From NCBI GenBank assembly GCA_025937955.1, contig JAICQI010000251.1, positions 1-7,880 of the forward strand: a stretch of 7,880 nt of DNA, given 5' to 3'. This DNA comes from Pyrinomonadaceae bacterium. Lineage in GTDB: Bacteria > Acidobacteriota > Blastocatellia > Pyrinomonadales > Pyrinomonadaceae. The stretch's first letter is position 1; every line of letters starts with the position of its first letter. This document shows positions 1 to 5,509 of this stretch, piece after piece. A model generated the notes under the pieces. It was not told where the DNA came from, did no database searches, and saw only the letters and a list, made by a program, of their open reading frames with translations. The position numbers were made by a program, and so were the translations under genes.

Positions 1-58
1 GGCCGTGGCATCCAGTTTTGCTGGTTTGCAGAATCGGTGTAGCGGCTAGCGTGAGACT

Positions 59-77
59 CCACGGGGCAAGCCCGTGG
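59..77. repeat. Short perfect palindrome (REP-like stem-loop)
   Basis: Seen: a perfect 7-bp inverted repeat, CCACGGG at 59-65 and CCCGTGG at 71-77, separated by the 5-nt loop GCAAG. It lies 22 bp past the stop codon of the minus-strand arginase-like gene. The word CCGTGGCATC directly after the left side of the second arm (72-81) also occurs at 3-12, so part of a second copy may sit at the window edge. No T-run follows on either strand, so it is not a standard intrinsic terminator. Inference: an interspersed palindromic repeat that could still stabilise the 3' end of the arginase-like mRNA. Confidence 0.5.
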
Positions 78-99
78 CATCTTCACTTTGTGCAAAGCT

Positions 100-1074
100 T
101 TAGCGTTTGGACTCACGAGCTTTCAGGCCGCGAATTGCACCTGCAATCATGCGATTCACTGCTGCGAGAGAAAGACCACCTTCATCAGTGCTCGGAATCG
201 TCGCAAATCCAATCGCCGACGCCTTTGGATAGCGCCTGAAGATAGTCTCAAACAACCTGGCCAGTTGCTCGCTCGAGGGACCGTTGGGCACCTTATTTCC
301 GTGTCCCATCACCTCACGAGGATCAAGCACATCCATGTCGATGTGTACATAGATCTTATCGGTGAGTCGACTAAGACGATCGAGTTGAGCGAAAACCGCA
401 GGGGTCATGTTTCGCAGATCGTCGACGCTGAGCTGCTGGATGGAGGATCGATCGAGCAGTTGTTGCTCGAGCGGATCTGTGAGCCGGACGCCGCCCATTA
501 CAACATGGCGATCCTGAAGCGGTGGATTGAGGTGTGCGTCCAATCGCATCCGTTGGAGTGCTCGGCCGGTTGCAACTGCCACGGGCATCCCTCCAAGCGA
601 GCCGCTGCGCGTGGTCTCAGGCGTGTTGAAATCCGGGTGTGCATCGAGCCACAGCATGCCGATTTTGATCGGCTTCCGCCCTGGTCCCGAGTGCTGCAGG
701 CCCGCGACCAGTCCGGGCATCGAGGGGCAGGTCGCGAGCAGGCCGACAGTGAAGTATCCCTCTCGCTCGTTGTTTTCCACGATGTCGGCGAAATGGCCCA
801 ACGCCATTCCCAACCGTTTCCAGCCGCCATACTCGGTTGTTTCGTCGGCAGTGAGCGCTGCTTCGTTTGTGCGAAGTATCACGCCCATCCCTTCGAGAAT
901 TTGCTGGATTCCGCCGTTAGCCATTGTGTTGGGGCCGGCTGAAATTCCGGTAGGAGAAAACGGTTGCTTCGCCAGGGCTACTCGCAGCCGGCCGTCCGAA
1001 GTAGTGTACCGTTGGGCCTGTGCTCCCGACGTAATAAGTAAGATTACCAGTGCTAAACCGATAAGTCTTCGCAT
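100..1074 (-). CDS. Secreted arginase/agmatinase-superfamily protein with altered metal site
   Basis: A 324-residue ureohydrolase-fold protein; enzymes of this superfamily use a binuclear Mn centre to hydrolyse guanidino or formimino compounds. Seen: an N-terminal signal peptide (RR at 2-3, hydrophobic 5-16, AQA-Q cleavage site at 20/21), so the product is probably exported. The second metal motif DAHPDFN (144-150) and the third, HIDMDVLDP (244-252), are present, supplying D144, H146, D148, D246 and D248. The first motif, normally GGDHS, reads LLATCPS (113-119), putting Cys116 where the first Mn-binding His is expected. The C-terminal region (about 286-300) lacks a recognisable substrate-binding Glu motif. 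Known: some arginase-family proteins carry Cys in the first motif. Inference: an atypical hydrolase whose substrate cannot be named. ATG at 1074 is chosen because it directly precedes the signal peptide; the ribosome binding site is weak. It is transcribed divergently from the next gene across a 135-bp gap. Confidence 0.85.
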   Translation of the reverse strand: MRRLIGLALVILLITSGAQAQRYTTSDGRLRVALAKQPFSPTGISAGPNTMANGGIQQILEGMGVILRTNEAALTADETTEYGGWKRLGMALGHFADIVENNEREGYFTVGLLATCPSMPGLVAGLQHSGPGRKPIKIGMLWLDAHPDFNTPETTRSGSLGGMPVAVATGRALQRMRLDAHLNPPLQDRHVVMGGVRLTDPLEQQLLDRSSIQQLSVDDLRNMTPAVFAQLDRLSRLTDKIYVHIDMDVLDPREVMGHGNKVPNGPSSEQLARLFETIFRRYPKASAIGFATIPSTDEGGLSLAAVNRMIAGAIRGLKARESKR

Positions 1075-1209
1075 TCCAGTATTCTAGTGCAAAATCACGC
1101 AAGTGAGCGCGCATCTTTGCTTCGTTCGTTTGCGTACCGCTTTCGAATTAGCCGCCTCGTAAACTAGTTTGGCGCTGGTGAGTCCTGGTTGGTCTAAAAG
1201 GAGGAATTT

Positions 1210-1659
1210 ATGTCACGTGAATCACGAATGCTCGCTGGAGTTCTACTTATCGTTCTACCAACCGTGATGTTCGGTGGGATATCCCTCCTGAAATTCCTTA
1301 CATCAAATGAGCCAGGCTACGTTGACAATCCGCTGCGCCAGGATCTCTTCCGCGCCGGCCATGCGCATGCAGGCGTTTATCTGGTCCTGTCATTAGTCAT
1401 GCTTCGATATGTCGACGAGGCCATCCTTAGTCCATTCTGGAAGTGGCTCGCGCGACTCGGTGCTCCCATCGCAGCTATTCTGATCCCGGCCGCTTTCTTT
1501 CTTTCAGTCGTCTCACCTCAAGCAAGAGAGCCGAATGGCTTAATCAACCTTGCATACATCGGAGCCGTCTTTTTAGCGTCGGCGGTATTGACTCTCGGAG
1601 TCGGATTGGTTCGTGCCGCACGGGCCTCGAGAACTCAAATCGAAGAAAGTGCAACCTAG
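1210..1659 (+). CDS. Small four-helix membrane protein with HAHAG motif, function unknown
   Basis: A 149-residue integral membrane protein with about four hydrophobic segments (8-30, 52-67, 83-102, 110-135) and a polar C-terminal tail. The most distinctive part is NPLRQDLFRAGHAHAGV (40-56), where His51 and His53 sit at the start of the second helix; paired His at a membrane boundary could bind metal or haem, but that is inference. I believe this is a conserved uncharacterised bacterial family, though I cannot name a domain. The start is secure: AAGGAGG (1198-1204) lies 5 nt before ATG. The gene stands alone between the divergent arginase-like gene and the ABC operon. Sequence words on its two sides are shared (see the palindrome at 1667). 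Confidence 0.85.
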   Translation: MSRESRMLAGVLLIVLPTVMFGGISLLKFLTSNEPGYVDNPLRQDLFRAGHAHAGVYLVLSLVMLRYVDEAILSPFWKWLARLGAPIAAILIPAAFFLSVVSPQAREPNGLINLAYIGAVFLASAVLTLGVGLVRAARASRTQIEESAT

Positions 1660-1666
1660 TTTGTCC

Positions 1667-1689
1667 GTTTGCGTACTAGTACGCCAAAC
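1667..1689. promoter_or_regulatory. Near-perfect 23-bp palindrome between two plus-strand genes
   Basis: Seen: GCGTACTAGTACGC (1671-1684) is a perfect 14-bp palindrome; allowing one bulged C at 1685 it extends by GTTT on the left and AAAC on the right, giving 11 paired bases per side centred on CTAG. It begins 7 bp after the stop of the 149-residue membrane protein and ends 38 bp before the ABC ATPase start. No T-run follows, so an intrinsic terminator is unlikely. Inference: operator for a dimeric regulator of the ABC operon, or an mRNA hairpin between cistrons. The words CGTTTGCGTAC and CGCCAAACT (the latter inverted) also occur upstream of the 149-residue gene (1127-1137 and 1166-1174). 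Confidence 0.45.
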
Positions 1690-1727
1690 TCGTCGCACCG
1701 TTGTGCCGCGAGCTTGGGACTAAAACG

Positions 1728-2576
1728 ATGAACTCCATCGAGGTTGACGGACTATCGCGCACTTTCAACGACCTGCGAGCCGTGGACAGGATCTCCTTCA
1801 CGGTAGAAGCAGGCGAGGTGTTCGGTTTCCTGGGCCATAACGGCGCGGGCAAAACGACTACGATTCGAATGCTCAGCGGCCAACTGCGACCCACCGCGGG
1901 CGTCGCCCGAGTCGCTGGTTGTGATGTTACGACTGAACAGGGACGCCTCAAGCCCCTCGTGGGTGTCGTTTCGGAAAATCAAAACCTCTACGAACGTATG
2001 TCCGGTAGAGAGAACCTGGCTTTTGCAGCGCGACTCTACGGCGCCAATCCCGCACGAATCGACGAGACGCTTCATCAAGTCGGCATGTTCGAAAGAGCCA
2101 ACGACAACGTTCGCCATTATTCGAATGGCATGAAGCAACGGCTGCTCATCGCTCGCGCACTCCTTCATCGCCCGCAAATAATTTTCCTTGACGAACCGAC
2201 CAGGGGATTGGATCCGGTAGTAGCGCGCGAGATTCGTCGTCTGGTGGTTCAACTCTCGACTCAGGGTGTAACTATCTTTCTAACCACTCACTACATGGAA
2301 GAGGCAGATGAGCTTTGCCGGCGCGTGGCCTTTCTCAGTGAAGGACGCATTGTCGCCCTCGACACACCCGACAATCTCAAGCTGGCCCACGGTGAGAAGT
2401 CTCTGAAAGCAACGCTCGATACCGGTGAGGCTCTGACCATCGCTTTGGATGACGAGGCCGCCGGCAAGCAGTTGGAAGAGTTGGTAAGTGCCGGACGTCT
2501 GAGAACGTTGCACTCCACGGAGGCGACACTCGAAGAAGTATTTATTCAGATAGCCGGAAGGAGGTTGTCTGAATGA
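1728..2576 (+). CDS. ABC-2 type exporter, ATP-binding subunit (DrrA/NatA/CcmA-like)
   Basis: A 282-residue cytoplasmic ATPase that would power the permease encoded directly downstream. Motifs in order: Walker A GHNGAGKT (36-43), Q-loop SENQ (82-85), ABC signature YSNGMKQR (131-138), Walker B IIFLDEP (151-157), D-loop GLD (160-162), switch His188 in TTHYMEEAD. All catalytic residues are intact. The C-terminal extension (about 220-282), ending in LEEVFIQIAGR, is typical of the drug/Na+-export and ABC-2 branch. Start: a TTG at 1701 would add nine residues (MCRELGTKT), but ATG 1728 places the beta strand of the nucleotide-binding domain right after the start as in relatives, so I use it; neither has a strong ribosome binding site. 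The last bases overlap the permease start (ATGA), implying translational coupling. Substrate (drug, Na+, lipid or polysaccharide) cannot be read from the ATPase. Confidence 0.95.
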   Translation: MNSIEVDGLSRTFNDLRAVDRISFTVEAGEVFGFLGHNGAGKTTTIRMLSGQLRPTAGVARVAGCDVTTEQGRLKPLVGVVSENQNLYERMSGRENLAFAARLYGANPARIDETLHQVGMFERANDNVRHYSNGMKQRLLIARALLHRPQIIFLDEPTRGLDPVVAREIRRLVVQLSTQGVTIFLTTHYMEEADELCRRVAFLSEGRIVALDTPDNLKLAHGEKSLKATLDTGEALTIALDDEAAGKQLEELVSAGRLRTLHSTEATLEEVFIQIAGRRLSE

Positions 2577-3640
2577 GCTGGCGAGTTATTGCTGCGATCG
2601 CACAGAAAGATCTTATCGACGCGATAAGAAATCGTTACCTCCTTGTTGCCTTGCTGACACCATTGTCAATCGCGCTTCTCCTTCGCCTGATGCTCCCTGG
2701 CATAGATCGTCTTAACAACGTGACCATTGTGGTCCATGACCCAGACCGTTCAACCATGGTGTCGCAGTTACGCGCAGCTCCACAGGTTAAGCTAGTAGAC
2801 GTGGATTCCGCGGCAACTGCGCGCGCCGAAGTAGAAAAGATCAAAGCCTCCGGTGCCTTGGTGGTCCCAGCCAACTTCGATGCGGACGTAGCCGCGGGTA
2901 AGCAGCCGAAACTTACCGTCTACGTTAACAACAAGAAGAATATCGAGGAACCCGCTTTCAGACGCCTGGTGGAACGGCTCGTGGATTCTCTGGTTCAACG
3001 GCCACCGCCGGCAGAATTAAACTGGATCAATGTTTACGATGAGGCCGACTCTCCCGATAGCAAGTTTAACCTCAGCCAGATGCTGCTCCCTTTACTGCTG
3101 TTGCTTACCTTCGGCATGACCGGGGCGTTTGTAGTGCCATTGCTGCTGGTAGAAGAGAAAGAAAAGCGCACCATGGATTTCCTGATAACCTCGCCGGCAA
3201 AGCTTATGGAAGTAATTGCAGGCAAGGGTTTGACAGGTGTCGTTTATAGCGCGGTGATTGCGGCAGTGTTATTGGCTCTCAATCGTCAGATGATTGCCAA
3301 CTGGCCGCTGACGATGCTGACGATCCTGTTTGGATTGCTCCTGGTTGTGGCCATTGGTCTGCTGATGGGAAGTCTCTTTCAAACCACCATGCAGGTGAAC
3401 ACATGGGCGAGTCTCGTTCTGCTTTTGCTTATGGCACCGAGTTTCACTATTCCCGGTGCGCCGGCAATGCTGGAAACAGCGATGCGTTTCATTCCAACCT
3501 ACTATTTTGTTGAGGCGCTAAAATTGGCTCTGGCCGGAACTGCTTCGCTACGGATGTGGGGATACTTAGGAGTTGTATTGGCCTGTATCTTTGTTGCGTG
3601 TTTAGCCATGACCTGGGCGCTGCGACGGGAGCAGAACTAA
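2573..3640 (+). CDS. ABC-2 type exporter, permease subunit (NatB-like)
   Basis: A 355-residue inner-membrane permease, likely working as a homodimer with two copies of the upstream ATPase. Seen: TM1 at about 21-42, an extracytoplasmic domain at about 46-165 (typical of the NatB/YhaP/ABC-2_membrane_3 architecture), then TMs near 168-193, 217-236, 245-267, 277-295 and 327-350. The stretch LLVEEKEKRTMDFLITSP (191-208) is the cytoplasmic coupling segment diagnostic of ABC-2 exporters, followed by AGKGL (216-220). AAGGAGG (2558-2564) precedes the ATG by 8 nt and the ATG overlaps the ATPase stop (ATGA), so the two genes are one operon. The extracytoplasmic domain and single permease gene favour NatAB-like or small-molecule efflux, but the substrate is unknown. 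No obvious intrinsic terminator follows. Confidence 0.95.
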   Translation: MSWRVIAAIAQKDLIDAIRNRYLLVALLTPLSIALLLRLMLPGIDRLNNVTIVVHDPDRSTMVSQLRAAPQVKLVDVDSAATARAEVEKIKASGALVVPANFDADVAAGKQPKLTVYVNNKKNIEEPAFRRLVERLVDSLVQRPPPAELNWINVYDEADSPDSKFNLSQMLLPLLLLLTFGMTGAFVVPLLLVEEKEKRTMDFLITSPAKLMEVIAGKGLTGVVYSAVIAAVLLALNRQMIANWPLTMLTILFGLLLVVAIGLLMGSLFQTTMQVNTWASLVLLLLMAPSFTIPGAPAMLETAMRFIPTYYFVEALKLALAGTASLRMWGYLGVVLACIFVACLAMTWALRREQN

Positions 3641-3879
3641 GAACAATGACCTCACCGTAAGGGCGATCCAATAAATTTGCCAACCCCTCAAGGATGAACC
3701 AGAAGAAATCGTTCGCGATCGCGAGCTGAACCTGGTCGTGATTCGTATTCACAAAGGGCATCTGGATATCCGGCACGTCTGATAGTCGTAGTTGTTAAGT
3801 TTTTGCTGTGGAGCGTGTGCGTCGTGTCCCTGGTGCTTTCGTTCCGCACTGCAATACAGCGGCGCCCGGTGTAAACCAC
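3641..3879. other. Intergenic stretch without a confident gene
   Basis: This 239-bp gap separates the convergent ABC permease and the DUF6766-like gene. Two overlapping reading frames in the same codon register look protein-like but cannot both be real. On the minus strand, 3799 to 3645 encodes a hydrophobic stretch including NDFFWFILEGLANLLDRP. On the plus strand, about 3677 to 3781 encodes a charged stretch including DEPEEIVRDRELNLVVIR and ends at TGA. Since GAA and TTC are reverse complements, one is the shadow of the other. Neither has a good start signal. At most this is a decayed gene fragment. I see no convincing terminator. Confidence 0.3.
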
Positions 3880-4560
3880 TTACTCTGCACCCGTTTCGCT
3901 GTGAGGACTGTCGACTGGTTTCGATTCCGGCGAGCCTCGTTGTCGCAGGAAGACCGACAGGACCACCATCGCGCCTACCGAGAGAAACTCGCTCTGCCAG
4001 TTCTGAAACGACTCAAACCAAAAGCGCGCCGTTCCCATGTACTCGAGCGTCGAAACTACTTCAGTGCTACCGTGTTCTCTTTGGCTCTGATTGTACTCCT
4101 CCGCGCCGCCGACGGCGTGCAGCGTAAATGACATCACGAACAGTAAAAGGAGTGCCAGCGATAGCGAGTATTCATAGAGCGTGAGAATTAGACCACCCTG
4201 CCTGACGGGCCAGGGTGCATCTTTCTTACTGCGCGATTTGCGTGGATCTCGATCAACGGGTTCTTCTTCGTCAGGCTTCTTTGATTCAGCGGAGCCCTTC
4301 TGAAACAAGCACGCAGTCAACACTACAAATGCGAACATTTGTAGAAACTCACTTTCCCAGTTTTCCATGGTAGCTTCAAGGAAGTGAGAACTTGTGACGT
4401 AGTCAAAAAAACCTACAGCCGGTTGACCGTGCTGCAGCTGTTCTTCGTTATATTGATACATCCCGGCCGCAACCTGGCCGGCGAGGGAAGGAAAGAACAA
4501 TAGACCAAGAACTATAGAAAGCCCATTTTCACGAAGTATTTTCCGTATCGAATTCGACAC
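3880..4560 (-). CDS. DUF6766-like membrane protein with internal duplication
   Basis: A 226-residue membrane protein matching, from memory, the uncharacterised family DUF6766 (start resembling RKILRENGLSIVL, then YNEEQ..HG, ENWESEFLQM and FQKGSAESK). It contains two homologous halves: residues about 38-95 (NEEQLQHG, ENWESEFLQM, CLFQKGSAESK) and about 157-215 (NQSQREHG, QNWQSEFLSV, VFLRQRGSPESK), offset by 119-120 residues. Hydrophobic helices lie near 13-33, 72-87, 126-149 and 193-206; a charged linker (93-118) joins the halves. Function is unknown. The start is GTG at 4560, the only sensible one given the family N-terminus; a G-rich stretch lies immediately upstream but too close for a good ribosome binding site. 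A -10-like TATAAC on the minus strand at 4584-4579 could give a very short leader. No operon partner is evident. Confidence 0.85.
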   Translation of the reverse strand: MSNSIRKILRENGLSIVLGLLFFPSLAGQVAAGMYQYNEEQLQHGQPAVGFFDYVTSSHFLEATMENWESEFLQMFAFVVLTACLFQKGSAESKKPDEEEPVDRDPRKSRSKKDAPWPVRQGGLILTLYEYSLSLALLLLFVMSFTLHAVGGAEEYNQSQREHGSTEVVSTLEYMGTARFWFESFQNWQSEFLSVGAMVVLSVFLRQRGSPESKPVDSPHSETGAE

Positions 4561-4640
4561 ACTCCCGCCCGCTTGTTCGTTATAAGTACAACTTTTGCTT
4601 CTAATAGGACCAAGTGCAAAGTGAATGCCGCGACTTCATT

Positions 4641-4673
4641 AAAAGAAACTGCTGACTTAAGGAAGCCAGCAGT
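4641..4673 (-). terminator. Intrinsic terminator (minus strand)
   Basis: Read on the minus strand: the 7-bp stem ACTGCTG (4673-4667), a 12-nt loop, CAGCAGT (4654-4648), then TTCTTTT (4647-4641). A perfect stem followed by a T-rich tail is the standard intrinsic terminator layout, although the stem is AT-balanced and the loop long. It would stop transcripts from the MmcQ/YjbR gene (stop at 4835), or end a small ORF whose stop is at 4686, only 12 nt upstream of the stem. Confidence 0.6.
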
Positions 4674-4685
4674 CTCCCCGAGCTG

Positions 4686-4781
4686 TTATCGATCTATCCC
4701 CCGACCGGTTTTCTGTTGCAACTCTTCGATGCGCTTAGACGCCTCGCCGATTGACTCATAAAAACAGCCTCCTGATCTCAA
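4686..4781 (-). pseudogene. Possible small ORF or decayed C-terminal gene tail
   Basis: One minus-strand frame, open from about 4796 to a TAA at 4686-4688, encodes a protein-like amphipathic tail that includes SIGEASKRIEELQQKTGRG. The only available start in that frame is TTG at 4781, giving 31 residues. In another frame an ATG at 4759 sits 8 nt after a perfect AGGAGG (4773-4768) but encodes only about 21 unconvincing residues before TAG. A single-base indel in the T5 run (4760-4764) would be one way to join this ATG to the convincing frame. The stop lies 12 nt before a terminator. It may be a real tiny gene, a frameshifted one, or the 3' remnant of a deleted gene. I do not recognise the product. 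Confidence 0.3.
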
Positions 4782-4834
4782 AGTGCCAACTCTGTTTCAC
4801 GAAGCTGTTTCAGAAATGGGACAGAATTTCAACT

Positions 4835-5182
4835 CTAGGCGAGCCCGTGCTGCTTTGCTAATTTCTTCGGTAGTTTGGCTCTGATCAGGTCATACGATTG
4901 CCTGACATAGTGCTCCCACTGCTTGCGGCTGAGTTTGTTGACGTCCTCGACAAGTACCCATTTATAGCGCGCAACGTATGGAGCCGGCCGCATGCCCGGC
5001 GAGCTCGACAGTTCGTCGAACTCCTCGTCACGCACCTTGAACGAGACTGTCAGTGGTCCCTCCAGCGCGGCGACGCAAAACATCTTGCCGGCCACGGAGA
5101 AGCACAGGTCATGGCCCCACTTGACGTCTTCAGTGACCGCTGGAAGTGTTCGACAGAGATTGCGTAAAGTTTCTATATCCAT
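4835..5182 (-). CDS. MmcQ/YjbR family protein
   Basis: A 115-residue protein of the MmcQ/YjbR family, small alpha/beta proteins with a CyaY-like fold often annotated as DNA-binding although the biochemical role is not established. Seen: the family N-terminus DIETLRNLCRTLPAVTED (2-19) leading into VKWGHDLCFSVAGKMFC (20-36), PGMRPAPY (62-69), the YKWV strand (73-76) and a C-terminal helix YDLIRAKLPKK (97-107). The length is normal and the gene looks intact. The ATG at 5182 has no properly spaced ribosome binding site; AAGG abuts it directly. Instead, the stop codon of a 43-codon dehydrogenase stub lies one codon upstream in the same frame (TGA AGG ATG), so translation probably depends on reinitiation from that leader. 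The terminator at 4673-4641 may end its transcript. Confidence 0.85.
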   Translation of the reverse strand: MDIETLRNLCRTLPAVTEDVKWGHDLCFSVAGKMFCVAALEGPLTVSFKVRDEEFDELSSSPGMRPAPYVARYKWVLVEDVNKLSRKQWEHYVRQSYDLIRAKLPKKLAKQHGLA

Positions 5183-5185
5183 CCT

Positions 5186-5317
5186 TCATTCCGTGCGACG
5201 GCCAACAACATTCGCGCCGCGGCTCGCCGCCATGCGCGCAGTACAGAGTCCGATGCCGCTCGTAGCACCCGTGATAACTATGGTTTGTTCAGAAAGCGGA
5301 TTTAGTTTCAATTGCAT
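5186..5317 (-). pseudogene. Truncated short-chain dehydrogenase/reductase (N-terminal stub)
   Basis: A 43-residue reading frame starting at ATG 5317 and ending at TGA 5186-5188. It encodes the first beta-alpha-beta unit of an SDR oxidoreductase: PLSEQTIVITG (7-17), the NAD(P)-binding glycine motif TGATSGIG (16-23), a helix TARMAASRG (26-34) and the second strand ANVV (35-38). Similarity then ends at GRRTE and a stop, where intact SDRs run for about 250-330 residues and supply the Ser-Tyr-Lys active site. No other frame continues the family. The ribosome binding site is intact (GGAGG, 5 nt before ATG) and a CATAAT -10-like box lies about 35 nt upstream, so the stub is probably still translated, but it cannot be an enzyme. 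It is in frame with the MmcQ/YjbR gene, separated only by TGA and AGG. Confidence 0.8.
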
Positions 5318-5322
5318 GATTC

Positions 5323-5327
5323 CCTCC
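5323..5327 (-). promoter_or_regulatory. Ribosome binding site of the SDR stub
   Basis: On the minus strand GGAGG (5327-5323) within GGGGAGGGAATC lies 5 nt before ATG 5317. It fixes the start of the dehydrogenase stub and is the only well-spaced Shine-Dalgarno upstream of the MmcQ/YjbR gene, so it may drive expression of both. Confidence 0.6.
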
Positions 5328-5408
5328 CCTGGTTCGTAGTGGTATGAAGACATTATGCACCGTTGTTGTCGCGAGACTTTGCTTTAAAAGTCAGAAAACT
5401 TAGAGGTG

Positions 5409-5492
5409 CAACTGTAGGGGTGGCCCTCCGTGGCCACCCCAGCGTACGAAGTCGAAGACTGGGGCGGCCACGGAGGGCCGCCCCTACAGTTG
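5409..5492. repeat. REPIN-like element: two inverted REP palindromes
   Basis: Seen: two 34-bp arms, 5409-5442 and 5459-5492, are inverted copies with two mismatches around a 16-bp spacer. Each arm is itself a perfect hairpin: GGGGTGGCC / GGCCACCCC (5417-5425, 5432-5440) with a 6-nt loop, and GGGGCGGCC / GGCCGCCCC (5461-5469, 5476-5484). The two differences between arms are the two sides of one base pair (T-A versus C-G), so each small hairpin is conserved by compensatory change. Both hairpins carry an outward-facing GTAG at their base (5414-5417, and 5487-5484 on the minus strand). Known: REP elements mobilised by RAYT (TnpA-REP) transposases have an imperfect palindrome with a 5' GTAG or GGAG foot and often occur as inverted pairs (REPINs). 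No RAYT gene is in the window. It lies 17 bp past the stop of the 81-residue membrane protein and could also protect or end its mRNA. Confidence 0.8.
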
Positions 5493-5509
5493 ACTCATAA
5501 ATTTTAAAT

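Noticed and set aside
88..942. 284-codon plus-strand open frame across the arginase-like gene
   Set aside because: It is antisense to a protein with clear arginase motifs and a signal peptide; its own product shows no recognisable domain.
1752..2252. 166-codon minus-strand open frame inside the ABC ATPase gene
   Set aside because: Antisense shadow of a gene with all ABC motifs intact.
3792..4131. Two plus-strand frames of about 110 codons over the end of the DUF6766-like gene
   Set aside because: They overlap the antisense of a family-matching protein and encode Arg/Pro/Ser-rich products without family features.
4194..4217. 7-bp inverted repeat CACCCTG / CAGGGTG as a possible terminator or regulatory site
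   Set aside because: It lies inside the coding region of the DUF6766-like protein and has no T-run; a chance stem of this size is expected.
4573..4761. 62-codon plus-strand frame
   Set aside because: No ribosome binding site, no recognisable domain, and it overlaps a minus-strand terminator and a more convincing minus-strand frame.
4992..5339. 115-codon plus-strand frame over the YjbR and SDR-stub region
   Set aside because: Antisense to the MmcQ/YjbR protein and to the SDR glycine motif, both of which are recognisable on the other strand.
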